Positions 7,642 through 15,937 of a stretch of 23,796 bases of DNA are shown here, one piece after another. Each line of letters opens with the position of its first letter. Positions within the stretch are counted from its first letter, which is position 1. This DNA is from Bacteroidota bacterium (GTDB lineage: Bacteria > Bacteroidota > Bacteroidia > Flavobacteriales > Crocinitomicaceae): the NCBI GenBank assembly GCA_029558435.1, contig JAKQEZ010000572.1, positions 1 to 23,796 on the forward strand, read 5' to 3'. The translations under genes were made by a program, and so were the position numbers. The notes below the pieces were generated by a model that ran no database searches, was not told the DNA's origin, and worked only from the letters and a program-made list of their open reading frames with translations.

Positions 7642-8613
7642 ATGATGACAGTCAAAGAAATAATGGCACCGGTGCAAGATGAAATCAACGAATTTGAAAT
7701 TCGATTTCCAGAAAGCATGCAGTCCAATGTTAAGTTACTCAACCGAGTGACACAATTCATCGTGAAGCGAAAAGGCAAACAAATGCGTCCGCTTTTTATT
7801 TTCTTGACAGCTAAAATGGTCGGAAAAATCAACGACAACACCTATGATGCTGCTTGTTTAGTGGAATTGTTACACACAGCATCTTTGGTGCACGACGATG
7901 TGGTGGATGATGCCAATGAACGTAGAGGTTTTTTCTCGGCCAATGCCCTATGGAGAAATAAAATTGCAGTACTGGTTGGAGATTTCATGCTCTCTCGTGT
8001 TTTATTGCTGTCTATCGAACGTAAAAATGTTGAATTACTAGAGATTGTTGCTACAGCTGTACGCGAAATGAGTGAGGGTGAATTGTTGCAATTGGAAAAA
8101 GCAAGAAGTTTAGATATTACCGAAGAGGTTTATTTTGAAGTCATTCGCAAAAAAACTGCTTCATTAATTGCATCGTGCTGTGAGTTGGGTGCCGTATCTG
8201 TAAATCAACCTGAATTAGCTCCTAAAATGCGCAAATTTGGTGAATTGGTTGGTTTGGCATTCCAAATTAAAGACGATATTTTTGACTATGGAACTCCAGA
8301 AAACATTGGAAAACCAACAGGAAACGATATTCGTGAGCAAAAAATGACCTTGCCTATTATTTATGCCATCCACAACAGTGATAAGGAAACAAAAAGAGAA
8401 TTATTGAACATTGTAACCAATCACAACGAAAGCACACCTCATATTCGAAAAGCAATCGATATTGTTATAAAAGCGGGAGGAATTAAGTATGCACACCAAA
8501 AAATGATGGAAATTAAAGAACAAGCATTGGAATTAATTGCAGATATACCAGATTCGGACGCGAAAAAAGCTTTGGTCGGATTGGTAGAATACACCACGCT
8601 GAGAACCAAATAA
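7642..8613 (+). CDS. Long-chain all-trans polyprenyl diphosphate synthase
   Basis: A cytoplasmic trans-prenyltransferase that extends an allylic diphosphate with isopentenyl diphosphate, probably to make the menaquinone side chain. The 323-residue product has the GKQMRP substrate-binding motif (45-50), first Asp-rich motif DDVVD (85-89), second Asp-rich motif DDIFD (211-215) and a GDxxxxR-type loop before LPIIYA. The residues four and five positions before the first Asp motif are Ser81 and Ala80; the absence of an aromatic residue there indicates a long product (octaprenyl or longer, IspB-like) instead of farnesyl. Start choice: Met at 7642 or 7645 preserves the family's VKEIxAPV opening; Met8 at 7663 is a later alternative that would allow a longer leader. 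The next gene begins 33 bp downstream. Confidence 0.92.
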   Translation: MMTVKEIMAPVQDEINEFEIRFPESMQSNVKLLNRVTQFIVKRKGKQMRPLFIFLTAKMVGKINDNTYDAACLVELLHTASLVHDDVVDDANERRGFFSANALWRNKIAVLVGDFMLSRVLLLSIERKNVELLEIVATAVREMSEGELLQLEKARSLDITEEVYFEVIRKKTASLIASCCELGAVSVNQPELAPKMRKFGELVGLAFQIKDDIFDYGTPENIGKPTGNDIREQKMTLPIIYAIHNSDKETKRELLNIVTNHNESTPHIRKAIDIVIKAGGIKYAHQKMMEIKEQALELIADIPDSDAKKALVGLVEYTTLRTK

Positions 8614-8646
8614 ATCAAACTGTAAGTATTTGAATTTAAAAATAAA

Positions 8647-9072
8647 ATGAAATATAATTTATTGAAATTTTGGCTATTCATGTTAGGACTTGTCGTTTTT
8701 GCTTCGTGCCAAGAAAAGCAAGCATCCGATGAGAAAAAACAAGAAATTGTTGAGGATTACGAAAAAATTGAAGGCAATCAATACCGCTCATATTATGGGG
8801 GCAACAATCAATTGAAAATTGAAGGTGAATATGATGACAATCAACAACGTCATGGTGTGTGGACCTATTACACTGTTGATGGCAAAAAACAATCTGTTAC
8901 CGAATACAAACACGGCATTAAAGATGGTTTTTCAATCGTGTATCATCCCAACGGTTCGGTGTATTACAAAGGTGAGTACCGCAACGATCAACAAGTAGGT
9001 GTGTGGGATTTTTACGATACCAACACTGGGAAAAAAGCATATTCAAAAGATTACGGTCAACCAAAAGTTTAA
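8647..9072 (+). CDS. Lipoprotein with MORN/YwqK-type repeats
   Basis: The 141-residue product has a signal peptide ending in lipobox FASC (Cys21), followed by a charged linker and then about three short beta-hairpin repeats of the MORN_2/YwqK type: KIEGEYDDNQQRHGVWTYY, TEYKHGIKDGFSIVYHPNG and YKGEYRNDQQVGVWDFYD. Such repeats are common in Bacteroidota envelope lipoproteins. Databases often label them toxin-antitoxin YwqK-family antitoxin, but no toxin gene is present here and I do not infer that role. It sits 33 bp after the polyprenyl synthase gene and ends 7 bp before the rimO ATG at 9080, so it probably belongs to the same transcript. Confidence 0.82.
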   Translation: MKYNLLKFWLFMLGLVVFASCQEKQASDEKKQEIVEDYEKIEGNQYRSYYGGNNQLKIEGEYDDNQQRHGVWTYYTVDGKKQSVTEYKHGIKDGFSIVYHPNGSVYYKGEYRNDQQVGVWDFYDTNTGKKAYSKDYGQPKV

Positions 9073-9079
9073 AGCAGCA

Positions 9080-10393
9080 ATGAAAACAAAAACATTAAAA
9101 AAGAATAAAGTAAATGTTGTAACCCTTGGTTGCTCAAAAAATGTGTACGACTCTGAGGTGATGATGGCGCAATTACGTGCCAACAAATTTGATGTGGAAC
9201 ACGAGTCAAAACAAGATGATGCAGAGATTGTAATTATCAACACCTGTGGTTTTATTGATGTTGCAAAGCAAGAATCTATTGATACCATCATTCGCTATGC
9301 TGAAGCTAAAGCAGATGGAATGGTGGATAAATTATATGTTACAGGTTGTTTGTCTGAACGTTATAAAAATGATTTGGAGAAAGAAATTCCAGAAGTAGAT
9401 GCTTATTTCGGTACGCGTGAATTGCCTCGTTTGCTTAAAACGTTAAAAGCAGATTACAAACACGAATTGGTAGGTGAACGTTTATTGACTACGCCCAACC
9501 ATTACGCCTATTTTAAAATTTCGGAAGGTTGTGACCGTAATTGTTCGTTTTGTGCCATTCCAATTATGCGTGGTGGTCACATTTCTGTTTCCATTGAAGA
9601 ATTGGTGAAGCAAGCAAAAAGTTTGGCAAATCAAGGCGTGAAAGAATTAATGTTGATTGCACAAGACTTAACTTTCTATGGATTAGACATCTATAAAAAA
9701 CGTGCATTAGCAGATTTATTGGAGCAATTGGCGCAAGTGGAAGGAATTGAATGGATTCGTTTGCACTATGCGTTTCCGTCTGGTTTCCCTATGGATGTAA
9801 TTGATGTAATGAACAAATACGACAACATATGCAACTATTTAGATATGCCGTTACAACACGGTTCTACCAAAATGTTGCAAGCAATGCGTAGAGGAACAAC
9901 TCGCGAAAGAACCGAAGAACTGGTAGCAAAAATCCGCGAGAAAATTCCAAACATTGCCATTCGTACAACCTTGATTGCTGGTTATCCAGGCGAAACCGAA
10001 GAAGATTTTCAAGAAATGTATACGTTTGTTGAAAAAATGAAATTTGACCGTTTGGGAATTTTCACCTATTCACACGAAGAAAATACACACGCCTATAATT
10101 TTGAGGATGATGTGCCAGAAGAGGTAAAAAAACAACGTGCCGATGCCATAATGGAATTGCAATCTGGGATTAGTTACGAATTGAACCAACAAAAAGTGGG
10201 TAAAACTTTCAAAGTGTTGTTTGATCGTGTGGAAGGCGACTATTTCATTGGTAGAACAGAGTTTGATTCGCCCGAGGTGGACAACGAGGTGTTGGTTAAA
10301 AAATCGGAACATTTTGTACGCATCGGCGATTTTGCACTTGTTGAAATTACCAGTGCAGATCATTACGATTTGTATGGAAAAGTGGTTGACTAA
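9080..10393 (+). CDS. rimO: Ribosomal protein S12 (aspartate) methylthiotransferase RimO
   Basis: A radical-SAM enzyme with two iron-sulfur clusters that methylthiolates the conserved Asp of ribosomal protein S12. The 437-residue protein has the N-terminal UPF0004 domain with cluster ligands Cys18, Cys56 and Cys90; VVTLGCSKNVYDSE is the RimO-type signature, distinguishing it from MiaB and MtaB. The radical-SAM motif CDRNCSFC has Cys151, Cys155 and Cys158, followed by a GG-type SAM site and a C-terminal TRAM domain (about 375-437). I chose ATG 9080: the frame is open back to 8999, but that would overlap the preceding lipoprotein gene by 74 bases and add 27 residues unlike the family. The stop is two bases before the ATG of the helicase gene, indicating co-translation. 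Confidence 0.95.
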   Translation: MKTKTLKKNKVNVVTLGCSKNVYDSEVMMAQLRANKFDVEHESKQDDAEIVIINTCGFIDVAKQESIDTIIRYAEAKADGMVDKLYVTGCLSERYKNDLEKEIPEVDAYFGTRELPRLLKTLKADYKHELVGERLLTTPNHYAYFKISEGCDRNCSFCAIPIMRGGHISVSIEELVKQAKSLANQGVKELMLIAQDLTFYGLDIYKKRALADLLEQLAQVEGIEWIRLHYAFPSGFPMDVIDVMNKYDNICNYLDMPLQHGSTKMLQAMRRGTTRERTEELVAKIREKIPNIAIRTTLIAGYPGETEEDFQEMYTFVEKMKFDRLGIFTYSHEENTHAYNFEDDVPEEVKKQRADAIMELQSGISYELNQQKVGKTFKVLFDRVEGDYFIGRTEFDSPEVDNEVLVKKSEHFVRIGDFALVEITSADHYDLYGKVVD

Positions 10394-10395
10394 CC

Positions 10396-11817
10396 ATGGA
10401 ACTTTCGCCGTTTAAACAACAAGTTTTACAGCAATTTCAATATGATTTTACTGCCGATCAATCGGTGTGTGTGGACCAACTTGAGCTTTTTTTAAAAGAC
10501 ACCACGCCATATTGTGTGTTTTTGTTGAGCGGATATGCTGGCACAGGAAAAACCAGTTTATTGGGCGCTTTTATCAAAACATTGGCTCATTTCAAACTCA
10601 ACACGGTTCTGTTGGCACCCACAGGTAAGGCTGCAAAAGTTTTGAGCAACAAAAGTGCTAAACGTGCTTTTACTATTCATAAAATGATTTATCGTAGGAA
10701 AAGTAAGACCGACGATTTCTCAACCATACAATTGGCACCCAACTTGCAAAAAAATACCACTTTTATTGTTGACGAAGCTTCTATGATTGGCGATTACACA
10801 ATGGTAGATAGCAATATCAATCAACGCAATTTATTGGAAGATTTACTGGAATTTGTATATAGTGGCAACAATTGTAAACTTGTTTTATTAGGCGATGTAG
10901 GACAGTTACCTCCCGTTGGCGCTACTTTTTCACCGGCATTAAACAAAGCGTATTTGATTAACAATTTTCCTCGTTTAACCATTTATTCCGCAAATTTGAA
11001 TGAAGTTTTGCGTCAACAGCAAAATTCATCAATTTTAACCAACGCCACACAACTTAGAAATCAGCAAAAAGGTTACTACCAATTTCACATTCCTCCCAAA
11101 AGCGATATGGTATTGGTGGAAGGTAGTGAACTTCAAGATGCCCTCGAAAATTCGTTTGCCAACTGGGGAACCGATGAAACCATCTTAATCACCAGATCCA
11201 ACAAACGCTGCAACGAATACAACCGTCAAATTCGCGCACGTGTATTTTGGTATGAAGACGTTTTGTGCAACGGAGATTTATTGATGGTTGTAAAAAACAA
11301 CTACCATTGGCTAAAAGAAGAACCCGAAATGGGATTTATTGCAAATGGCGAAACAATGGTGGTAAAACGAGTTGTTAAATACGAAAAGATTTATGGGTTT
11401 GAGTTTGCTCGACTACTTGTAACCTTCCCCGATTACGAACAAATTGGCGAACAAGAAGTCATTATTCATACCGAATCGTTAAACTGCGAAGGTGCCTCTT
11501 TGTCACGTGAGAGACTCAAAGAATTGTTTTTTGAAGTTGAAAAAGATTACCTTTACGAACCCAACAAGAAAAAACGCTATGAATTGATTTTGGCAAACCC
11601 ATATTTCAATGCCTTGCAAGTAAAATTTGCATACGCCGTTACCTGTCATAAATCGCAAGGCGGACAATGGGAACACGTATTTATTGATGTTGGTTTCCTA
11701 CCTGAAGATTTGGATGTGTTGGAATACAATCGTTGGTTATACACCGCATTAACACGTGCTAAATCAAAAGTGTATTTAGTAAACTTTCCAAAAGAACAGT
11801 TGATTTCTAAAGATTAA
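10396..11817 (+). CDS. RecD-like/Dda-like superfamily 1 DNA helicase
   Basis: A 473-residue ATP-dependent helicase of the SF1B (RecD2/Pif1/Dda-like) type. Motifs in order: Walker A GYAGTGKT (46-53), motif Ia APTGKAAK (73-80), Walker B DEAS (125-128), motif III GDVGQLPPVG (165-174), and a UvrD_C_2 domain carrying motif V CHKSQG (417-422) and motif VI YTALTRA (449-455). It is much shorter than RecD or RecD2 (about 600-740 residues) and lacks their N-terminal extension; Bacteroidota carry many such compact versions. No RecB or RecC partner is in the window, so a stand-alone role in repair or replication-fork processing is more likely than an exonuclease V subunit. It is tightly coupled to rimO (2-bp gap). 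Confidence 0.9.
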   Translation: MELSPFKQQVLQQFQYDFTADQSVCVDQLELFLKDTTPYCVFLLSGYAGTGKTSLLGAFIKTLAHFKLNTVLLAPTGKAAKVLSNKSAKRAFTIHKMIYRRKSKTDDFSTIQLAPNLQKNTTFIVDEASMIGDYTMVDSNINQRNLLEDLLEFVYSGNNCKLVLLGDVGQLPPVGATFSPALNKAYLINNFPRLTIYSANLNEVLRQQQNSSILTNATQLRNQQKGYYQFHIPPKSDMVLVEGSELQDALENSFANWGTDETILITRSNKRCNEYNRQIRARVFWYEDVLCNGDLLMVVKNNYHWLKEEPEMGFIANGETMVVKRVVKYEKIYGFEFARLLVTFPDYEQIGEQEVIIHTESLNCEGASLSRERLKELFFEVEKDYLYEPNKKKRYELILANPYFNALQVKFAYAVTCHKSQGGQWEHVFIDVGFLPEDLDVLEYNRWLYTALTRAKSKVYLVNFPKEQLISKD

Positions 11818-11829
11818 ATTATTCCTGCA

Positions 11830-11849
11830 ATATCGAAATATTTCGATAT
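11830..11849. promoter_or_regulatory. Perfect 20-bp palindrome, candidate ArsR operator
   Basis: ATATCGAAATATTTCGATAT is a perfect palindrome ending 88 bp before the ArsR-type gene. ArsR/SmtB repressors usually bind AT-rich imperfect dyads of this form near their own promoters. A weak -7-like box, TTATTTTG, lies at 11865-11872, so the palindrome would overlap the -33 region, a repressing position. The link to this regulator is inferred from position and shape only. Confidence 0.6.
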
Positions 11850-11937
11850 GTAAATTTCTAATTATTATTTTGAGTTTTAAAATTTTATTTTTATCTTCAT
11901 ATTAATAATTAATTATTAACCTTTTACAATCCAACCT

Positions 11938-12336
11938 ATGGGAGCAACTAAACATGAAGTTTACTCTAAAGAAATTAATGAACTAGCAAATCTTTTCAAA
12001 GCATTATCCAATCCAGCTAGAGTTAAAGCATTACTGATTCTTGCAGAAAGCGAACAAAAAACAATTACAACCGAAGATTTTCAAAATGAAATAGAGTTAT
12101 CTCAATCTTCAATTTCTCGTCATTTAAGTATTTTATCCGATTCTGGTTTAATTGCTACTAAAGTTATTTCAAAAAATAAAAAAAGTTGTTTAGCATATCA
12201 ATTAAACTATGAATGTATTCAAATTTTACAGCAAGTTATTTCTAAAATTACTCTATTGAGTGGAAATAGGAATACAAATAGCTTTTATTCAAAATATAAA
12301 AATATCATAAACGCTTCATTGTTGTTTAAGACTTAG
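11938..12336 (+). CDS. ArsR-family winged-helix transcriptional regulator
   Basis: A 132-residue DNA-binding protein. Residues 18-36 (NLFKALSNPARVKALLIL) and 52-75 (IELSQSSISRHLSILSDSGLIATK) form the classic ArsR helix-turn-helix with the Ser-Gln-Ser-Ser-Ile-Ser-Arg-His-Leu recognition helix, followed by a wing (KNKKSCLAYQLN). The metal-binding ELCVCDL motif of ArsR/SmtB sensors is absent; only Cys84 and Cys93 remain, so the inducer is unclear and may be non-metal. The last 25 residues are a polar tail (SGNRNTNSFYSKYKN) without obvious function. The gene and its flanks look clearly more AT-rich than neighbouring genes. A palindrome upstream is a likely autoregulatory site. The gene immediately downstream is a methyltransferase stump. 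Confidence 0.88.
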   Translation: MGATKHEVYSKEINELANLFKALSNPARVKALLILAESEQKTITTEDFQNEIELSQSSISRHLSILSDSGLIATKVISKNKKSCLAYQLNYECIQILQQVISKITLLSGNRNTNSFYSKYKNIINASLLFKT

Positions 12337-12442
12337 TTATTATGACTTGATGTGCTTTTGGAAAACTAATAAAATAGCTAATCTTATTTAGGGTATAATA
12401 TTTAGATTTATTGGTTAAACATACAATTAATTCAACAAATAA

Positions 12443-12646
12443 CTTATTTTATATTACGGAATAATTCAAGTAAACATTAAAAAGAAACATTTCGGGCAAG
12501 AAGACCATGTGTGCATTTACTCGGTGGTAGGACTAACCGAACGTCTAAAATCAGTTGGTTTTACTGTAGAACAACAAACATTTGAAGAAGATGACTACTT
12601 AGGGTTAAATAAAGGCGACATTGTACTTAAATTAACAAAAAAATAG
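12443..12646 (+). pseudogene. C-terminal remnant of a SAM-dependent methyltransferase
   Basis: This 67-codon open stretch has no ATG, GTG or TTG giving a sensible product and is closed upstream by a stop at 12440. From 12488 it reads HFGQEDHVCIYS, then GLTERLKSVGFTVEQQTFEED, ending in KGDIVLKLTKK and TAG. The FGQxDHVRxY...L..RL...GF.V pattern is the usual C terminus of class I (type 11) SAM methyltransferases. The N-terminal two thirds, with the SAM-binding Gly-rich loop, are missing, so this is a 5'-truncated gene. The sequence between it and the ArsR gene (12337-12442) is AT-rich and shows no coding features. Confidence 0.78.
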
Positions 12647-12689
12647 GTTAAAAGTGATTTATCTCATAAATTGAACCTTTAAAAACAGT

Positions 12690-12697
12690 TAACTTTG
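12690..12697 (+). promoter_or_regulatory. Putative promoter of the DUF4920 lipoprotein gene
   Basis: TAACTTTG matches TAnnTTTG, 21 nt before the ATG at 12719. A TTG at 12671-12673 lies 16 nt upstream, just short of the usual spacer. It would drive the lipoprotein and sensor kinase genes together. Confidence 0.55.
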
Positions 12698-12718
12698 TAG
12701 AAATTCAAAATGTAGATC

Positions 12719-13183
12719 ATGAAAAATGCATTCTTTTTATTGGTTGCAACCATCGCATTGTTTTCTTGTGGTGGAAAAAACAACACACAACAAACTGCTT
12801 ATGGACCTCAAAAAGTGGATACGACCAAAGCTATCTCAGTACAAGAATTTTTTAATGATTTTGAGCAAGTAGATGTATCTAAAGCTTATACCATCAAAGG
12901 AAAAATCGTAGAAACATGTAAAAAATCAGGTTGTTGGGTTGGAATTGACGATGGCAATAACGATTATTTTGTGGTTAATTTTAAAGACCATTTTTCCATT
13001 CCTTTGGATACAAAAATTGGAACAACTGCCTACATGCATGGTGTGGCAACTTGGGACTCTATACCAGTTGATGTTTTAAAAGAACAAGCATTGATGGATG
13101 GAAAATCGCAAGAAGAAGTGGATCAAATTACCGAACCACGCTTTGAATTCAATTTTGAAGCAGACGGCATAATATTGAAATAA
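12719..13183 (+). CDS. DUF4920 domain lipoprotein
   Basis: The 154-residue product has a lipoprotein signal (lipobox LFSC, Cys17), a short Gln/Asn/Thr linker and a domain matching my memory of DUF4920: IKGKIVETCKKSGCWVGIDDG (split at 59-79) then FVVNFKDHFSIPLDTKIGTTAYMHGVA. The CxxxxCW pair (Cys67, Cys72) is the family hallmark; the strand pattern suggests an OB-like fold in the periplasm. The biochemical role is unknown; metal or redox chemistry through the Cys pair is only a guess. It ends one base before the GTG start of the sensor kinase, so the two are almost certainly co-expressed and may function together. Confidence 0.85.
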   Translation: MKNAFFLLVATIALFSCGGKNNTQQTAYGPQKVDTTKAISVQEFFNDFEQVDVSKAYTIKGKIVETCKKSGCWVGIDDGNNDYFVVNFKDHFSIPLDTKIGTTAYMHGVATWDSIPVDVLKEQALMDGKSQEEVDQITEPRFEFNFEADGIILK

Positions 13184-13184
13184 C

Positions 13185-14534
13185 GTGGGACCACGCTCTA
13201 TCCGCATTTCGATTATTTTGGGGGTGTTTTCCATCCTCAGTATTTTTATTGTTCAATTTATTTGGACAAAAAAAAATGTGGCTATCCAAGAACGTAAAAT
13301 TGTTATTCAAGAAAAAAAAGACAGCCTCAACCTCATCCATTTTTCTGAGCAAGTTCACATTGCCCTGCGCAATACACTGGAACAAATCCAAACCGATAAG
13401 TCGGATAGTTCTGATTTATACGGAGCTGTAAAACAAGTTGATATCAACTACTACACAGTAGATATCAACGAAGAATTGCACCCATTTTATTTGGAAACAC
13501 TTTTAAAACGTGAGTTCTACAACCAATATGTGCGCGAAGATTTTCAATACGGAATTTACGACTGTTTCACCGATTCCATTGTGTTTGGAAACATGATTAA
13601 ATTTTCTGAAGATTCGTTGTATAGTCCAACCAACGAACAAAGTTTAATCAACACCTACCCCAACTTGAAATGGGAGAAAAAAGATGGACATTATTTCACC
13701 GTTTTTTTTCCAAACATTAATGATGATGTTGCCAAAATTGAGCCCAACACATTTTCTTCTTGGTGGTATTTGGTGTTTGTTGGAATTTTTCCGCTATTGT
13801 TTTTTGCCTACTCTATCAATGTCATTCTCAAACAAAAACGCTTGTCTGACATCAAAAATGATTTTATCAACAACATGACGCACGAGCTAAAAACACCTAT
13901 TTCCACCATCGGATTATCGAGTGAAATGCTGTTGAAAGGAACAATTACAGAAAAAGAAGACATTCAACGCTATGCCGGTGTGATTTTTAAAGAAAATAAT
14001 CGACTAAAAAATCAGGTGGAACGTGTTTTGAACATTGCAAAATTAGACAAAGAAAAATTGGAACTGAAAAAAGAAGTCTTTCATTTGCACGAAATTTTGG
14101 AAGAAGCCAAAGATATTTTTGAGTTCAACCAACTTACCCACGATGGAAAAATAACCCTTCAATTAGACGCTGTGAGCGATACCATCAACGGCGATTCTGT
14201 TCATATTGGCAACGTTATCTACAACCTCATCGACAATGCTGTAAAATATTGTAAAAACAAACCCGAAGTTATAGTTCGCACCTACAATGAGAAAAAAGGA
14301 GTTTGCTTAGAAATTGAAGATAACGGCATTGGAATAAAACGCGAACATCTGAAAATGATTTTTGATAAATTCTACCGTGTTTCTACAGGCAATATTCACG
14401 ATGTGAAAGGATTTGGATTGGGACTTTACTATGTTGGTTTGGTTGTGGAAGCGCATCACGGAACAATTGATGTAAAAAGTACGCCAGGTAAAGGAAGTAC
14501 ATTCAAAATTTGGTTGCCAACCTGTGTTAAATAA
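13185..14534 (+). CDS. Sensor histidine kinase, no adjacent response regulator
   Basis: An inner-membrane kinase of 449 residues. A transmembrane helix (9-26) and another at 194-214 bracket a periplasmic sensor region of about 165 residues that I do not recognise. The cytoplasmic part has the HisKA H-box NNMTHELKTP with His233, the N-box NVIYNLIDNAVKY (343-355), G1 DNGIG (379-383) and G2 GFGLGL (409-414). No HAMP domain is obvious between TM2 and HisKA. Start: GTG 13185 is the first usable codon after an in-frame stop at 13176 and puts positive residues (PRSIR) just before TM1. The stop of the DUF4920 gene is one base upstream. No response regulator follows; the next gene is mtaB, so the partner must be encoded elsewhere. 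Confidence 0.93.
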   Translation: MGPRSIRISIILGVFSILSIFIVQFIWTKKNVAIQERKIVIQEKKDSLNLIHFSEQVHIALRNTLEQIQTDKSDSSDLYGAVKQVDINYYTVDINEELHPFYLETLLKREFYNQYVREDFQYGIYDCFTDSIVFGNMIKFSEDSLYSPTNEQSLINTYPNLKWEKKDGHYFTVFFPNINDDVAKIEPNTFSSWWYLVFVGIFPLLFFAYSINVILKQKRLSDIKNDFINNMTHELKTPISTIGLSSEMLLKGTITEKEDIQRYAGVIFKENNRLKNQVERVLNIAKLDKEKLELKKEVFHLHEILEEAKDIFEFNQLTHDGKITLQLDAVSDTINGDSVHIGNVIYNLIDNAVKYCKNKPEVIVRTYNEKKGVCLEIEDNGIGIKREHLKMIFDKFYRVSTGNIHDVKGFGLGLYYVGLVVEAHHGTIDVKSTPGKGSTFKIWLPTCVK

Positions 14535-14598
14535 GGACTATTATTTAGACTGCTTCTAAAATTCATTCCGTTTTATAGAATAAACCCTAAAATCTATG

Positions 14599-14606
14599 TA
14601 ATTTTG
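14599..14606 (+). promoter_or_regulatory. Putative -7 box for mtaB
   Basis: TAATTTTG matches TAnnTTTG and ends 11 nt before the mtaB ATG. No clear -33 TTG is seen at the right distance. Confidence 0.5.
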
Positions 14607-14617
14607 TACCATTCATT

Positions 14618-15937
14618 ATGATACAGTTTAAGAAAGTTGCGTTTTATACCTTGGGATGTAAGTTAAATTTTGCGGAAACATCCACCATTGCCAGATTGTT
14701 TGAAAACGCTGGTTTTGCTAAGGTAGAGTTTGAGGATACTCCAGATATTTATGTTATCAACACCTGCTCGGTTACAGAAAAAGCCGATAGCAAGTGCAAG
14801 CAAATTGTCAAAAAATGTTTGAAAGTAAACCCCAACGCATTTATTGTGGTGGTGGGGTGTTATGCTCAATTAAAACCCGAAGAAATTGCAAAAATTTGGG
14901 GTGTTGACTTAGTATTGGGTGCCAACGAAAAATTCAACATTCTGGATTATGTGGACGAAACCTTGGAGAAGAAAGACAAAGCTTTGGTTTCTTTTGAAAA
15001 CATCAAAAAAACAAAAGAATTTGTTCCTGCTTTTTCATTTGGTGATAGAACCCGCACTTTCTTAAAAATTCAAGACGGTTGTGATTATTTCTGTACGTTT
15101 TGTACTATTCCTCTTGCCCGCGGAAAAAGTAGAAATGCATCCATTGCCGAAACTGTTGTTCAAGCACAAAAAGCTGTTGACGAAGGTGCAAAAGAAATTG
15201 TACTTGCCGGTGTAAATATTGGTGATTTTGGTCAAGGTGGTGAAGAAAATTTCTATGGTTTAATTCAAGAATTAGACAAAGTAAAAGGCGTTGAACGCAT
15301 TCGTATTTCATCCATCGAACCCAACTTATTAAGCAATGAAATCATTCATTTTTGCTTAGAAAACTCCAACCACTTTGTGCCGCATTTCCATATTCCATTG
15401 CAATCAGGCTCTAACAAACAATTGCAAAAAATGCGTAGAAAATACTTGCGTGAATTGTTTGCTGAGCGCATTGAAACAATCAAAAATCACAATGCCGATT
15501 GTTGCATTGGTGTGGATGTCATTGTTGGCTTTCCAGGCGAAACGGATGAGGATTTTGAAGATACTGTGAATTTCATTAAAGATTTAACTGTTTCGTACCT
15601 GCACGTGTTTACCTATTCTGAAAGAGCTAACACAACAGCAATCAAAATGGGCGATTCTGTGCCTATGGCTTTGCGTCATGAACGCAGTAAACGTTTACAC
15701 ATTCTTTCGGATAAGAAAAAACGTGCTTTTTATGAAGAAAATGTGGGTAAAACTAAAGCAGTGTTGTTTGAAAACGATAACGAAGATGGCTTCATGCATG
15801 GATTTACCGACAATTATGTAAAAGTGAAATTTCCCTACAATGCGCAACTCACCAATACCGTTCATATGGTTCAATTAACTGAAATTGACCGTGATGGTGT
15901 GATGAAATGTGAAATGGTAGAAAAAGTAGAAGCCTAA
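14618..15937 (+). CDS. mtaB: tRNA t6A37 methylthiotransferase MtaB
   Basis: A radical-SAM enzyme that converts t6A37 to ms2t6A37 in ANN-decoding tRNAs. The 439-residue protein has the UPF0004 domain with FYTLGCKLNFAE (Cys14), NTCSVTEKAD (Cys50) and GCYAQ (Cys81); LGCKLNxxE and NTCxVTxxAD are typical of MtaB, not MiaB or RimO. The second cluster site CDYFCTFC has Cys155, Cys159 and Cys162, followed by PLARGKSRN and the IPLQSGSNKQLQKMRRKY stretch. A TRAM domain occupies the C terminus. It converges on pcrA with only one base between stop codons; the last three codons lie in an inverted repeat shared with pcrA. A promoter-like box sits immediately upstream. Confidence 0.93.
   Translation: MIQFKKVAFYTLGCKLNFAETSTIARLFENAGFAKVEFEDTPDIYVINTCSVTEKADSKCKQIVKKCLKVNPNAFIVVVGCYAQLKPEEIAKIWGVDLVLGANEKFNILDYVDETLEKKDKALVSFENIKKTKEFVPAFSFGDRTRTFLKIQDGCDYFCTFCTIPLARGKSRNASIAETVVQAQKAVDEGAKEIVLAGVNIGDFGQGGEENFYGLIQELDKVKGVERIRISSIEPNLLSNEIIHFCLENSNHFVPHFHIPLQSGSNKQLQKMRRKYLRELFAERIETIKNHNADCCIGVDVIVGFPGETDEDFEDTVNFIKDLTVSYLHVFTYSERANTTAIKMGDSVPMALRHERSKRLHILSDKKKRAFYEENVGKTKAVLFENDNEDGFMHGFTDNYVKVKFPYNAQLTNTVHMVQLTEIDRDGVMKCEMVEKVEA

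Noticed and set aside
8647..9072. YwqK-type lipoprotein as an antitoxin of a toxin-antitoxin system
   Set aside because: The label comes from database naming of MORN-like repeats; there is no candidate toxin gene next to it and the protein is lipid anchored.
8999..9079. N-terminal extension of RimO starting at 8999
   Set aside because: It would overlap the preceding lipoprotein gene by 74 bases and adds residues unlike the family; ATG 9080 gives a standard RimO N terminus.
10396..11817. Helicase as exonuclease V alpha subunit (RecD)
   Set aside because: It is too short for RecD, and no recB or recC gene is nearby; a stand-alone RecD/Dda-like helicase fits better.
12337..12442. Possible small gene between the ArsR gene and the methyltransferase stump
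   Set aside because: The stretch is AT-rich with frequent stops and no start codon leading to a sensible product.
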